In this document: positions 9,522 through 17,982 of the stretch, in pieces
Layout: each line of letters begins with the position of its first letter
Numbering within the stretch: position 1 is the first letter of the stretch
Source of the DNA: Nocardia neocaledoniensis
GTDB taxonomy: Bacteria; Actinomycetota; Actinomycetes; Mycobacteriales; Mycobacteriaceae
Direction: 5' to 3'
Assembly (NCBI RefSeq): GCF_003182135.1
Contig: NZ_QGTL01000002.1
Coordinates: forward strand, 372,001-436,000
DNA: 64,000 bases
Made by a program: the position numbers and the translations under genes
The notes under the pieces: model-generated
What the model was told of the DNA's origin: nothing
Databases searched by the model: none
Seen by the model: the letters and a program-made list of their open reading frames with translations, nothing else

Positions 9522-11252
9522 ATGACGAGGAAGGCACGAACCCTGAGCAAGATCACTGTCGAACAGGAACCCGGTTTGACCGACACACTCCTGACGGCCG
9601 AACTGGACAACACCCACATCCCGCCGAGTTTCGCCGAATTGGGCGTGCGGGAAGAAATCGTGCGCGCGCTGGGCGAGATCGGGATCGAGCGCACTTTCGC
9701 GATCCAGGAGCTGACCCTGCCGCTGGCGCTGGCCGGCGAGGACCTCATCGGTCAGGCCCGCACCGGCATGGGCAAGACCTTCGGTTTCGGCGTGCCGCTG
9801 CTGCACCGCATCGCCACCGCCGACACCGGCACCACCCCGCTCGACGGCACCCCGCGCGCGCTGGTCATCGTGCCGACGCGCGAGCTGTGCATCCAGGTCA
9901 CCAAGGACCTGGAGAACGCGAGCAAGTACCTGACCAACCACCAGGGCCCGCTGAAGGTCGCCGCCATCTACGGCGGCCGCCCCTACGACACCCAGATCGC
10001 CGCGCTGCGCGACGGAGTCGACGTGGTCGTCGGCACCCCCGGGCGCCTGCTGGACCTGGCCAACCAGAACCACCTGATCCTCGGCAAGATCGGCGTGCTG
10101 GTCCTGGACGAGGCCGACGAGATGCTCGACCTGGGCTTCCTGCCCGATATCGAGCGCATCCTGTCGATGGTTCCGGACGCCCGCCAGACCATGCTGTTCT
10201 CGGCGACCATGCCCGGCCCGATCATCACCCTGGCCCGCACCTTCCTCACCCGTCCGACCCACATCCGGGCCGAGGAGGCCAGCGACTCGGCGGTGCACGA
10301 CCGCACCGCGCAGTTCGTCTACCGCGCGCACGCGCTGGACAAGAGCGAGCTGGTCGCGCGTGTGCTGCAGGCCGAGAGCCGCGGCGCCACGATGATCTTC
10401 ACCCGCACCAAGCGCACCGCGCAGAAGGTGGCCGACGACCTGGCCGAGCGCGGTTTCGCGGTCGGCGCCGTGCACGGCGACCTGGGCCAGATCGCCCGCG
10501 AGAAGGCGCTGACCAAGTTCCGCAAGGGCACCATCGACGTGCTCGTCGCCACCGATGTCGCCGCGCGCGGCATCGACATCGACGACGTCACCCACGTCAT
10601 CAACTACCAGTGCCCCGAGGACGAGAAGACCTACGTGCACCGGATCGGCCGCACCGGCCGCGCCGGCCGCACCGGTGTCGCGATCACCCTGATCGACTGG
10701 GACGAGCTGCACCGCTGGGAGTCCATCGACAAGGCGCTCGGCCTCGGCATCCCCGAGCCCGCCGAGACCTACTCGCGCTCGCCGCACCTGTACTCCGATC
10801 TCGGCATCCCGGAGGGCGTCACCGGCGTCATCCGCAAGCCGAAGCCGGCGCGCGAGGAGGGCGACGTGGTCGAGGAGCGCCCCGAGCGTCCCAAGTCGAC
10901 CCGCAGCCGGCGCCGCACCCGCGGCGGCAAGCCGGCGGACGCGACCACCACCGAGGCGACCGCGACCGACACCGAAGCCGGCACCGAGGCGGCCCCCGCC
11001 GAGGACAGCGCCGAGGGTGACAAGCCCGCCCGCCGCAGGCGTCGCCGCCGCAAGCCCACCGAGGACGAGGCGACCGCCGCCGACACGAACGCCGACGAGG
11101 GCACCGCGCCCGAGGCCGCGGCCGAGTCCGACGACACGGCCGCCGCGGCCAAGCCGGCTCGTCGCAGGCGTCGACGCAAGCCCGCAGGTGGCGAGGGCGA
11201 AACCGGCGCCGCCGAGGCGCAGGTGCCCGCGACCGCCGGATCGGTCCAGTAG
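9522..11252 (+). CDS. rhlE: DEAD-box RNA helicase (RhlE-like, Rv3211-like)
   Basis: About 576 residues. The Q motif (FAIQELTLPLAL, near residue 60), Walker A ARTGMGKT (79-86), VLDEADEM, SATMP and the HRIGRTGRAGR motif define a complete DEAD-box helicase that would unwind structured RNA in the cytosol. After the helicase core comes a basic and acidic low-complexity tail with three KPARRRRRR-type blocks, typical of actinobacterial relatives and probably RNA-binding. The start is uncertain: the ATG at 9522 lacks a ribosome site, while GAGGAAGG (9527-9534) lies eight bases before an in-frame CTG at 9543. It heads a run of plus-strand genes continuing into the Rv3212-like gene. Confidence 0.92.
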   Translation: MTRKARTLSKITVEQEPGLTDTLLTAELDNTHIPPSFAELGVREEIVRALGEIGIERTFAIQELTLPLALAGEDLIGQARTGMGKTFGFGVPLLHRIATADTGTTPLDGTPRALVIVPTRELCIQVTKDLENASKYLTNHQGPLKVAAIYGGRPYDTQIAALRDGVDVVVGTPGRLLDLANQNHLILGKIGVLVLDEADEMLDLGFLPDIERILSMVPDARQTMLFSATMPGPIITLARTFLTRPTHIRAEEASDSAVHDRTAQFVYRAHALDKSELVARVLQAESRGATMIFTRTKRTAQKVADDLAERGFAVGAVHGDLGQIAREKALTKFRKGTIDVLVATDVAARGIDIDDVTHVINYQCPEDEKTYVHRIGRTGRAGRTGVAITLIDWDELHRWESIDKALGLGIPEPAETYSRSPHLYSDLGIPEGVTGVIRKPKPAREEGDVVEERPERPKSTRSRRRTRGGKPADATTTEATATDTEAGTEAAPAEDSAEGDKPARRRRRRRKPTEDEATAADTNADEGTAPEAAAESDDTAAAAKPARRRRRRKPAGGEGETGAAEAQVPATAGSVQ

Positions 11253-11263
11253 TCCCGATCGGC

Positions 11264-11269
11264 TAGTCT
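11264..11269 (+). promoter_or_regulatory. Candidate -10 box, leaderless start of the Rv3212-like gene
   Basis: TAGTCT lies seven bases before the GTG at 11277 and no Shine-Dalgarno sequence intervenes. This fits a leaderless transcript. Confidence 0.4.
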
Positions 11270-11276
11270 CGCTGAC

Positions 11277-12512
11277 GTGCTCGCACCCGAGCGGCGGACG
11301 CGCGCCGATATCTTTGCCGCAGTAGCGATCGCCGTCATCCTTGTGGTGGCGGCGATCGTGGTGTGGGCGCGGGCCGATGTCACGGGGACCGATTCGGTCA
11401 CCGCCGACTCCCCCGCGCCGACCGTCACCGCGGCGACGCAGCTGCCCACCTCGCTGCGCGAGATGTGGCACGCGGCCGACACCGCGAGCAGCCGGGCGCT
11501 CACCTCCGCCAACGTGGTGGTGACGGGCGACGCGGGCACGGTGAGCGGGCGCGATCCGGTGAGCGGTGAGCAGCTGTGGTGGTATCACCGCGACATGCCG
11601 CTGTGCGCGGTGGAATCCCAGTTCGGCACCGTCATCGCCACCTATCGCGATCAGCGCGGGTGCAGCCAGACCACCATGCTCGAGGCCGACACCGGCAAGC
11701 GCGAGGCAGCCCGCAGCAGCTACATGGACGACGCCGTCCGGGTCACCGGCGACGGCACCTACCTGGTCGCCCTCGGCACCGACCGGCTGGAGATGTGGCG
11801 TTCCGACCTGGTGCGCACCCTCGAATACGGCTACGTCGACGCGCCGATCAATCCGGGCTACCAGCCCCGCAGCGGCTGCGCGCTCACCTCGGCCGCGTCG
11901 AGTTCCTCGCGGCTCGCGGTGCTGGAACGCTGCCCCGCCGACGCGACCGCCCGGCTCACCGTGCTCAATCCGGCGCCGAAGGAGGCAACCCAGCCCGAGG
12001 AGCACGGCTCGCGCGTGCTCACCGCGCCGGGCGCCGACTCCCCCGAGGTCCGGGTGCTCGCCGTCTCGGACAACAAGGTGGCCGTCTACTACCCGCCCGC
12101 CCCCGCGACGGCCACCGGCCTCGGCCAGCCCGCCCGGATCGCCGTGCACGACGGCACCGGCAACGAGATCGCGGTGCACCAGCTGGCCGAGCCGTGGAGT
12201 GACCGGGCCACCGTCACCAAGCTGGGTTCGGCCCTCTACGTCTTCACCGGCAAGAGCCTGATCGCGTTGAGCGCCAGTACTTTACAGCCCGTCTGGACCG
12301 TCCCGGACGCGCTCGGCACCCCGGCGCTGATGGCGGGCAGGCTGCTCGTTCCCGTCCCCGACGGGCTGCTCGCGGTCGACACCGCCGGCGGCGCGACCGT
12401 CGCCCGGATCCCGGTCCAGCGCAACGACTACGACGGCGGCACCATCTCCACCGCCGTGCTCGGCACCACGGTGCTCGAACGCCGCGGCGGTGAGCTCTAC
12501 GCGCTCGGCTGA
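11277..12512 (+). CDS. Membrane-anchored beta-propeller-like protein (Rv3212-like)
   Basis: A 411-residue protein with one N-terminal membrane segment (IFAAVAIAVILVVAAIVVW, about residues 12-30) and an extracytoplasmic region with PQQ/quinoprotein-like repeats, for example VSGEQLWWYHRD, LEADTGK and LSASTLQPVWTV. It is probably a cell-envelope scaffold of unknown role; no catalytic residues are evident. It follows the helicase gene as Rv3212 follows Rv3211. The GTG at 11277 gives a start just before the membrane helix. Confidence 0.8.
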   Translation: MLAPERRTRADIFAAVAIAVILVVAAIVVWARADVTGTDSVTADSPAPTVTAATQLPTSLREMWHAADTASSRALTSANVVVTGDAGTVSGRDPVSGEQLWWYHRDMPLCAVESQFGTVIATYRDQRGCSQTTMLEADTGKREAARSSYMDDAVRVTGDGTYLVALGTDRLEMWRSDLVRTLEYGYVDAPINPGYQPRSGCALTSAASSSSRLAVLERCPADATARLTVLNPAPKEATQPEEHGSRVLTAPGADSPEVRVLAVSDNKVAVYYPPAPATATGLGQPARIAVHDGTGNEIAVHQLAEPWSDRATVTKLGSALYVFTGKSLIALSASTLQPVWTVPDALGTPALMAGRLLVPVPDGLLAVDTAGGATVARIPVQRNDYDGGTISTAVLGTTVLERRGGELYALG

Positions 12513-12539
12513 GCAGGCGGCGCCTGCCATGATGGACTC

Positions 12540-13154
12540 ATGTCCACACCCGACGCCCGAGTGGTCCTGCTGCGCCACGGCGAAACCACCTGGTCCAGTC
12601 AGCGCCGACACACCAGCCACACCGATCTGCCGCTGACCCCGCGCGGCGAGGCCCAGGCCCGCTCGGCCGGGCTGGTACTGGCTTCCCTCGACCTGCGCGA
12701 TCCGATCGTGTTCAGCAGCCCCCGCCTGCGCGCCAGGCACACGGCCGAACTGGCCGGGCTCGGCCACGCCGAGATCGACGACGACCTGGCCGAGTGGAAC
12801 TACGGCGACTACGAGGGCCTCACGACCGCCCAGATCCGCGAGACCGTCCCCGGCTGGACCGTGTGGACCGCGCCCACCCCCGGCGGCGAGACGGCCGAGC
12901 AGGTCGGCGCCCGCGCCGACCGGGTCCTCGGCAAGGCCGAGCCGATGCTGGCCGAACGCGACGTGATCCTCGTCGGCCACGGCCACTTCTCCCGCGTCCT
13001 CATCGCCCGCTGGGCCGAACTGGCCGTCACCGAGGGCCGCCGCTTCGCGATGACCACCGGCGCGATCAGCGAACTCGGCTACGACCACGACGCCCACACC
13101 ATCTGGGCCCACAACCTCACCACCCGCACCGAACCGTCCGAGGGAGCCCGATGA
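12540..13154 (+). CDS. gpm2: Histidine phosphatase / phosphoglycerate-mutase-like protein (Rv3214-like)
   Basis: A 204-residue histidine-phosphatase-superfamily protein. The phosphohistidine motif LLRHGETTWS is near residues 10-19, and GHGHFSRVL supplies the second catalytic His. The M. tuberculosis orthologue Rv3214 (annotated gpm2) was found to act as an acid phosphatase, so a broad phosphatase role is more likely than glycolytic mutase activity. The stop overlaps the GNAT start as ATGA, so the two are translationally coupled. The entC gene that follows in M. tuberculosis is absent here. Confidence 0.88.
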   Translation: MSTPDARVVLLRHGETTWSSQRRHTSHTDLPLTPRGEAQARSAGLVLASLDLRDPIVFSSPRLRARHTAELAGLGHAEIDDDLAEWNYGDYEGLTTAQIRETVPGWTVWTAPTPGGETAEQVGARADRVLGKAEPMLAERDVILVGHGHFSRVLIARWAELAVTEGRRFAMTTGAISELGYDHDAHTIWAHNLTTRTEPSEGAR

Positions 13155-13630
13155 GCGTTCGCCGCGCTACACCCGCCGATGTGCCCGCGATGGTCGGGCT
13201 CGTGCACGAGCTGGCCGAGTACGAGAAGGCGCCGGACGAGTGCACGCTGACCGACGAGCAGCTGCGCACGGCGTTGTTCGGGGCGGCGCCCGCGTTGTTC
13301 GCGCATGTCGCCGAGCACGAGGGCGTGGTGGTCGGGTGCGCGATCTGGTTCCTGAACTATTCGACCTGGGACGGTGTGCACGGGATCTATCTGGAGGACC
13401 TGTACGTGCGGCCGGAGGCGCGCGGGACCGGGCTCGGGCGGGCGCTGGTGGCGGCGCTGGCGGCGGAGGCGGTCGAGCACGGGTACAGCAGGGTGTCGTG
13501 GTCGGTGCTTACCTGGAACACGCCGTCGATCGCGTTCTACGAATCCCTGGGTGCCGCACCGCAGGACGAGTGGATCGGCTACCGGATCTCCGGCGCCGAA
13601 CTCACCGCGCTGGCCGCGACCGCGAGCTGA
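13151..13630 (+). CDS. GNAT-family N-acetyltransferase (Rv3216-like)
   Basis: A 159-residue GNAT enzyme. IYLEDLYVRPEARGTGLGRAL contains the acetyl-CoA pyrophosphate loop (R-x-x-G-x-G/A), and the C-terminal TWNTPSIAFYESLGA stretch is the usual beta5-alpha4 region. It resembles diamine/thialysine acetyltransferases of the SAT type, but the substrate cannot be settled. Its ATG overlaps the upstream phosphatase stop by four bases. Confidence 0.88.
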   Translation: MSVRRATPADVPAMVGLVHELAEYEKAPDECTLTDEQLRTALFGAAPALFAHVAEHEGVVVGCAIWFLNYSTWDGVHGIYLEDLYVRPEARGTGLGRALVAALAAEAVEHGYSRVSWSVLTWNTPSIAFYESLGAAPQDEWIGYRISGAELTALAATAS

Positions 13631-13635
13631 ATCGC

Positions 13636-14316
13636 GTGCGCGTCGACGTACCGGACGAATGGCCGCGCACCCCGGCGGAGGCGGCCGCACTACAGGATGA
13701 GCTGCGGCCACTGGTGCGCGCGGAAAACCCGGCGCCGCCGCGTTTCTCGACAGCGGCGGGCATCGATTCGGCCTATGCCGAGGACGGCACCGTCGCCACC
13801 GCGGCGGTCGTACTCGACCTCACGACGATGGAAACTGTGGAAACCGCAGTGGCACAGGGAATTTCGACATTTCCCTATGTCCCGGGACTGCTCGCGTTTC
13901 GCGAACTCCCTGCCACCGTCGCGGCTTTGGGGAAACTCACCGGCACACCGGATCTGCTGGTGTGCGACGCGCAGGGAATCGCGCATCCGCGGCGCTTCGG
14001 ATTGGCCTGTCACATCGGTTTGCTGACCGGAATTCCGACCATCGGCGTGGCCAAATCGGTGTGGGGTGAATACGAGCCGCCGGGGCCACGGCGCGGCGAT
14101 GTCAGCGATATCCGGATCGACGGCGAGGTCGTCGGCCGCGCGCTGCGCACCCGCGACGAGGTGAAGCCGTTGTTCGTCTCGGTCGGACATCTCATCGACC
14201 TCGACACCGCGTGCGCGCAGGTGCTCGCCCTCACCCAGGGTTTCCGGCAGCCGGAGACCACCCGCAGAGCCGATCACCTGTGCCGCGCGGCCTTGCGCGC
14301 GGCGACGGCGGGCTAG
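13636..14316 (+). CDS. nfi: Endonuclease V (deoxyinosine 3'-endonuclease)
   Basis: A 226-residue endonuclease V, which nicks DNA (and sometimes RNA) next to deaminated adenine. Catalytic signatures are visible: the Asp in AAGIDSAYAEDG, the Glu in LLAFRELPA, the Asp in LLVCDAQGIAHPRR, and the Lys in TIGVAKS. The GTG at 13636 lies five bases after the GNAT stop; this is the only plausible start. The stop TAG shares the palindrome CTAG (14313-14316) with the stop of the convergent membrane-protein gene. Confidence 0.9.
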   Translation: MRVDVPDEWPRTPAEAAALQDELRPLVRAENPAPPRFSTAAGIDSAYAEDGTVATAAVVLDLTTMETVETAVAQGISTFPYVPGLLAFRELPATVAALGKLTGTPDLLVCDAQGIAHPRRFGLACHIGLLTGIPTIGVAKSVWGEYEPPGPRRGDVSDIRIDGEVVGRALRTRDEVKPLFVSVGHLIDLDTACAQVLALTQGFRQPETTRRADHLCRAALRAATAG

Positions 14317-14759
14317 GGCCGCTCGTCCGGGATCTCGCCGTAGTCCTGGGCCATGTACCGGCTCGACGCGGGCGCGAACAGCGCGCCGAGCGCACCGACC
14401 ACCACGATCGCCAGCAGCGTGCCCCACAGCGGCTGATGCGAGTCGGTCAGCAACGACCACGCCACCGGCAACAGCAGCACCTGCGCGATGACCGCGATGG
14501 CCCGGCCCCAGCGCTTGCCGCGCAGCAGCCCGACGCCCGCGGCGAGGACGCCGCCGAACAGCACACCGAACCAGATGGCGGTGCCCGCGCCGCTGGCCAC
14601 GGACTGGTCGTGGCCGGTGAGCGCCCGCACGACGAGCACGATCGCGGTGATCACGCCGACCAGGCCCTCGAAGGTCACCAGCGCGCCTGCCACCCGGATC
14701 GCCGTCGGGATACCGCCCGGACGCGGGCCGTCGCCGGACTGCTGGTCACCGTCTGTCAC
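14313..14759 (-). CDS. Four-helix integral membrane protein (Rv3217c-like)
   Basis: A 148-residue protein with about four hydrophobic segments (ALVTFEGLVGVITAIVLVV, IWFGVLFGGVLAAGVGLL, IAVIAQVLLLPVAW, LLAIVVVGALGALFA). No catalytic motif is seen and its role is unknown. Position between the GNAT region and the lipid-kinase-like gene matches Rv3217c. GGAG six bases before the GTG at 14759 supports this start over upstream GTGs at 14771/14774. Confidence 0.78.
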   Translation of the reverse strand: MTDGDQQSGDGPRPGGIPTAIRVAGALVTFEGLVGVITAIVLVVRALTGHDQSVASGAGTAIWFGVLFGGVLAAGVGLLRGKRWGRAIAVIAQVLLLPVAWSLLTDSHQPLWGTLLAIVVVGALGALFAPASSRYMAQDYGEIPDERP

Positions 14760-14860
14760 GTCGCGCTCCACCACACGGCCAAGCCTACGACGCGCCCCTC
14801 GGCGCACGCGCGGCACCGCAGCGCTCGACCGCACCGCGCGGTCTGTTCACGATCTCCCAT

Positions 14861-14866
14861 TACCCT
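14861..14866 (+). promoter_or_regulatory. Candidate -10 box for a leaderless lipid-kinase transcript
   Basis: TACCCT lies six bases before the GTG at 14873, and no ribosome site is present, suggesting leaderless initiation. Confidence 0.4.
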
Positions 14867-14872
14867 CGACTC

Positions 14873-15817
14873 GTGCGGACGCTGCTCATCGTCAATCCGA
14901 ATGCCACTTCGACCACCCCGGCGACCCGGGATCTGCTCGCCCATGCGCTGGAGAGCCGAACCCAGCTGACCGTCGCGCACACCCAGCATCGCGGCCACGC
15001 GGCCGAGCTCGCCCAGTGGGCATCCACGCAGGAGATGGACCTGATCGTCGTGCACGGTGGCGATGGGACGGTCAACGAGACCATCAACGGCTTCCTGCCG
15101 CTGCCGCAGGTCGGGGACGACCAGGTCTGGCGACCGCGCCTCGGCATCATCCCCGGTGGCTCGGCGAACGTGTTCGCGCGCGCGCTCGGCATCTCGCCCG
15201 ATCCGGTCACCGCGACCAACCAGCTCATCGATCTGCTGGCGCGCGACGCCGACCGCCGGATCGGTCTCGGCCTCGCCGACGATCGGTGGTTCACCTTCAG
15301 CGCCGGCGTCGGGCTCGACGCGGATGTGTGCGAGTCGATCGATGTCGCCAGGGCGAAGGGCCGCAAAGCCACGCCGGCGCGCTATCTGCGCACCACCGTC
15401 GCGCAGTTCTTCCGCGCCCGGCGCGAGGAACCGCGCGTCACCGTGGAGGTCGACGGACACGATCCGGTGGAGTCGGTCTATTACGCCTTCGTCACGAATT
15501 CGAGCCCGTGGACCTATCTCGAGGACCGTCCGGTTCGCACCAATCCGGGGACCACCTTCGAAAGCGGACTCGGGGTGTTCGCGATGCGATCGATGAGTGT
15601 CACCCGCACGCTGCTGCTTGCTCGGCAGTTGCTGGCCGAGAATGGAAATCCCCAGTCGGACAAGCTGTTCCGGGTCGACGACGTGCCGTCGGTGCATGTC
15701 GAGGCCGACGGTGAGATCGGCCTGCAAATCGATGGCGACTTCATCGGAAAACGCAAGATGGTGCATTTCACATCCGTGCCCGGCATCCTCGACGTGGTGG
15801 CGCCGAAACCGTCCTGA
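14873..15817 (+). CDS. Diacylglycerol/sphingosine-kinase-family lipid kinase (Rv3218-like)
   Basis: A 314-residue protein of the DAGK catalytic family. The N-terminal LLIVNPNAT and the nucleotide-binding GGDGTVNE (about residues 62-69) with IIPGGSANVFARALG are hallmark motifs. It would phosphorylate a membrane lipid; the substrate is unknown. It lies just upstream of whiB1, as Rv3218 does. A 10-bp hairpin follows the stop. Confidence 0.88.
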   Translation: MRTLLIVNPNATSTTPATRDLLAHALESRTQLTVAHTQHRGHAAELAQWASTQEMDLIVVHGGDGTVNETINGFLPLPQVGDDQVWRPRLGIIPGGSANVFARALGISPDPVTATNQLIDLLARDADRRIGLGLADDRWFTFSAGVGLDADVCESIDVARAKGRKATPARYLRTTVAQFFRARREEPRVTVEVDGHDPVESVYYAFVTNSSPWTYLEDRPVRTNPGTTFESGLGVFAMRSMSVTRTLLLARQLLAENGNPQSDKLFRVDDVPSVHVEADGEIGLQIDGDFIGKRKMVHFTSVPGILDVVAPKPS

Positions 15818-15837
15818 GCTCGGGACACGCGGAAAAA

Positions 15838-15867
15838 TCTCCCGGTTGCGCTGCGAAAACCGGGAGA
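15838..15867 (+). terminator. Hairpin after the lipid-kinase gene
   Basis: TCTCCCGGTT (15838-15847) and AACCGGGAGA (15858-15867) form a perfect 10-bp stem with a 10-base loop. There is no U-tract, as is common for actinobacterial terminators. Confidence 0.55.
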
Positions 15868-15963
15868 CGCGAGTACAAAGGACCGGGCGGGTTCCCCTTA
15901 CGGGGTCTCTAGAGCGTGATCTCCCCCACGGTGCGCCGGACACCTATTGACATCTACGGTGTT

Positions 15964-15979
15964 CGTGAAAGCATTCACA
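15964..15979 (+). promoter_or_regulatory. CRP/GlxR-like site upstream of whiB1
   Basis: CGTGAAAGCATTCACA matches the CRP consensus TGTGA-N6-TCACA at every defined position except the first. It lies 90 bases before the whiB1 start. In M. tuberculosis, whiB1 transcription is controlled by the CRP protein Rv3676, so conservation is expected. A TTGACA at 15947-15952 lies just upstream. Confidence 0.65.
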
Positions 15980-16069
15980 AGCAACCGTGCGGAAACATTC
16001 GAGTCGCACAAGTGAACGATCCACTAACCAGCGGTGCCCTTTGTGGCGCCCGTGCAAAGGAGCAGAGGA

Positions 16070-16324
16070 ATGGACTGGCGCCACAAGGCCATCTGTCGCG
16101 ACGAGGACCCCGAGCTGTTCTTCCCGGTGGGTAACAGTGGTCCTGCGCTCGCGCAGATTGCCGATGCCAAGCTGGTCTGCGCCCGCTGCCCCGTCACTGC
16201 CGATTGCCTGTCGTGGGCCCTGAAGTCCGGACAGGATGCCGGCGTGTGGGGTGGAATGAGCGAAGACGAGCGTCGCGCGCTCAAGCGGCGCAACGCGCGC
16301 ACCCGTACGCGTACTTCCGTCTAG
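16070..16324 (+). CDS. whiB1: Iron-sulfur transcription factor WhiB1
   Basis: An 84-residue WhiB protein, the same length as M. tuberculosis WhiB1. Cys9, Cys37, Cys40 and Cys46 bind the 4Fe-4S cluster; GVWGG (58-62) is the sigma-factor-contact turn and a basic C-terminus (KRRNARTRTRT) binds DNA. WhiB1 partners with the primary sigma factor region 4 and its cluster reacts with nitric oxide; it is essential in mycobacteria. AAAGGAG precedes the ATG at 16070, excluding the longer reading frame. The long upstream region carries a CRP-like site. Confidence 0.96.
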   Translation: MDWRHKAICRDEDPELFFPVGNSGPALAQIADAKLVCARCPVTADCLSWALKSGQDAGVWGGMSEDERRALKRRNARTRTRTSV

Positions 16325-16377
16325 TCGACGAGGAGGCGTTGCCGGGCCAGCAGCCCCGGCCCGGTAACGCATGTGAG

Positions 16378-16403
16378 AACCCGGCACCTCGCGGTGCCGG
16401 GTT
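16378..16403. terminator. Terminator between whiB1 and pdtaS
   Basis: AACCCGGCACC (16378-16388) and its complement (16393-16403) form an 11-bp stem with a 4-base loop, followed by TTATTGTT on the plus strand. It lies between convergent genes. Confidence 0.8.
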
Positions 16404-16435
16404 TATTGTTGCCCCACAGCGGTTTTCGGCGTTTC

Positions 16436-17950
16436 TCAGCGCGCGGAACGCCGCCCCAGCGGAACCCGCAGCACCGCGTCGGTGCCCACGTCGGCGCCGG
16501 GGTGCAGGCCGATCGAGCCGCCGAGTTCGGAGGTCACCAGGGTCCGCACGATCTGCAGGCCGAGCCGGTCGGAACTCTCCAGGCTGAAGCCGGCGGGCAG
16601 GCCACGGCCGTCGTCGCTGATGATCACGTCGAGCCAGCGGGCCGACCGTTCCGACCGAATCGTCACGGTACCGTTCTCGCCCGGGTCGAAGGCGTGCTCG
16701 ATGGCGTTCTGCACCAGCTCGGTCAGCACCATCACCAGCGGCGTCGCCCGCTCGGCGGAGAACACTCCCAGCGAACCGGCCCTGCGCACCTTGATCCTGG
16801 CGGTGTGCACCGTGGCCACATCGGCCATGATCGGCAGCAGCCGGTCGACGACCTCGTCGAGGTCGACCTCTTCGTCCACCGACATCGAGAGCATCTCGTG
16901 CACCGACGCGATCGAGGTGACCCGGCGCACCGACTCCGTGAGCGCGACCTGCGCCTCCGGATTCTCCGTGCGGCGGGCCTGGAGCCGCAGCAGCGCCGCC
17001 ACCGTCTGCAGGTTGTTCTTCACCCGGTGGTGGATCTCGCGGATCGTCGCGTCCTTGCTGAGCAGTGCGCGGTCGCGGCGCTTCACCTCGGTGACGTCGC
17101 GGACCAGCACCGCGGGCCCGGCCAGTTCTCCGCCGGGCCGCATCACCAGCGTGCGCAGCAGCACGGTGGCCCCGCGCGCCTCGACCTCCATCCGGCGCCC
17201 GGTGCGCCCGGCCAGCGCGGCCTGGATGTCGGCCACCACCTCCTGCGCGTCGAACGGATCGGTGATCAGCGAGCGGGTGGTCACCGCGAGGTCCTGGCCG
17301 ACGAGATCGGCCTGCATCCCCATCCGGTGATAGGCCGACAGCGCGTTCGGGCTGGCGTAGACGACGATGCCCTCGGTGTCGAGGCGGATGAACCCGTCGC
17401 CGGCGCGCGGACTGGAATGGGTGGCCGCGCGATCCTCCGGCGTCGGGAAGCTGCCGTCGGCGATCATCTGGCACAGGTCGTCGGCGCAGGACACGTACGC
17501 CGTCTCCAGCGTGCTGCGGACCCGCGAGCGCGCCAGATCGGAATCGCGGCTGAGCACCGCGATCACGTCGTCACCACAGCGCACCGGGATGGCCTCGCGG
17601 ACCGCGTGCACCGGGCTGGGGTGATAGACCCCGCTCACCTCGACCTCGGTGTCGGTGCGCACCGTGTTCCCGGTGAGCAGGGCCTCGAAGACCTGCGGGA
17701 AGTCCGCGCGCGAGGCCGTGGTGTCGACCTTGTCGTCGAGGTGGACGGTGGGCGCGGTGGTCGGCCGGATCTGGGCGACGCACACCACGTCGGCGCCGTC
17801 GGCGACCGGTCCCGCGCCCACCCACAGCAGCAGATCCGAGAACGAGAGGTCGGCCAGCAACTGCCAGTCGCCCACCACCCGCTGCAGATGATCCACGGCG
17901 ATGCCGGGGAGGTCGGTGTGTTCGGCCAGGAGCTCGCTCAGTGTTGCCAC
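16436..17950 (-). CDS. pdtaS: Cytoplasmic sensor histidine kinase PdtaS
   Basis: A 504-residue soluble histidine kinase: N-terminal GAF domain (to about residue 150), PAS domain (about 185-290), then a HisKA_2/HATPase module. The phosphoacceptor is in REIHHRVKNNLQ (His308 most likely), with ATP-binding QNAIEHAF and DDGRGLP. In M. tuberculosis, Rv3220c PdtaS phosphorylates the RNA-binding antiterminator PdtaR, encoded elsewhere. Cys57 in the GAF domain is retained, whereas residue 53 is Ala (see findings). The gene is convergent with whiB1, as in mycobacteria. Confidence 0.93.
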   Translation of the reverse strand: MATLSELLAEHTDLPGIAVDHLQRVVGDWQLLADLSFSDLLLWVGAGPVADGADVVCVAQIRPTTAPTVHLDDKVDTTASRADFPQVFEALLTGNTVRTDTEVEVSGVYHPSPVHAVREAIPVRCGDDVIAVLSRDSDLARSRVRSTLETAYVSCADDLCQMIADGSFPTPEDRAATHSSPRAGDGFIRLDTEGIVVYASPNALSAYHRMGMQADLVGQDLAVTTRSLITDPFDAQEVVADIQAALAGRTGRRMEVEARGATVLLRTLVMRPGGELAGPAVLVRDVTEVKRRDRALLSKDATIREIHHRVKNNLQTVAALLRLQARRTENPEAQVALTESVRRVTSIASVHEMLSMSVDEEVDLDEVVDRLLPIMADVATVHTARIKVRRAGSLGVFSAERATPLVMVLTELVQNAIEHAFDPGENGTVTIRSERSARWLDVIISDDGRGLPAGFSLESSDRLGLQIVRTLVTSELGGSIGLHPGADVGTDAVLRVPLGRRSAR

Positions 17951-17982
17951 GCTGGATCTACCGCTTCGTTTCCGTCGGGCCG

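Noticed and set aside
10860..11230. Tandem repeat locus within the helicase gene
   Set aside because: The repeated Arg-rich blocks encode the low-complexity tail usual for actinobacterial RhlE-like helicases and are not a separate DNA repeat element.
9402..12179. 925-codon minus-strand frame spanning the helicase and Rv3212-like genes
   Set aside because: It crosses two clearly conserved plus-strand genes and has low-complexity Gly/Arg/Ala sequence; no domain is visible.
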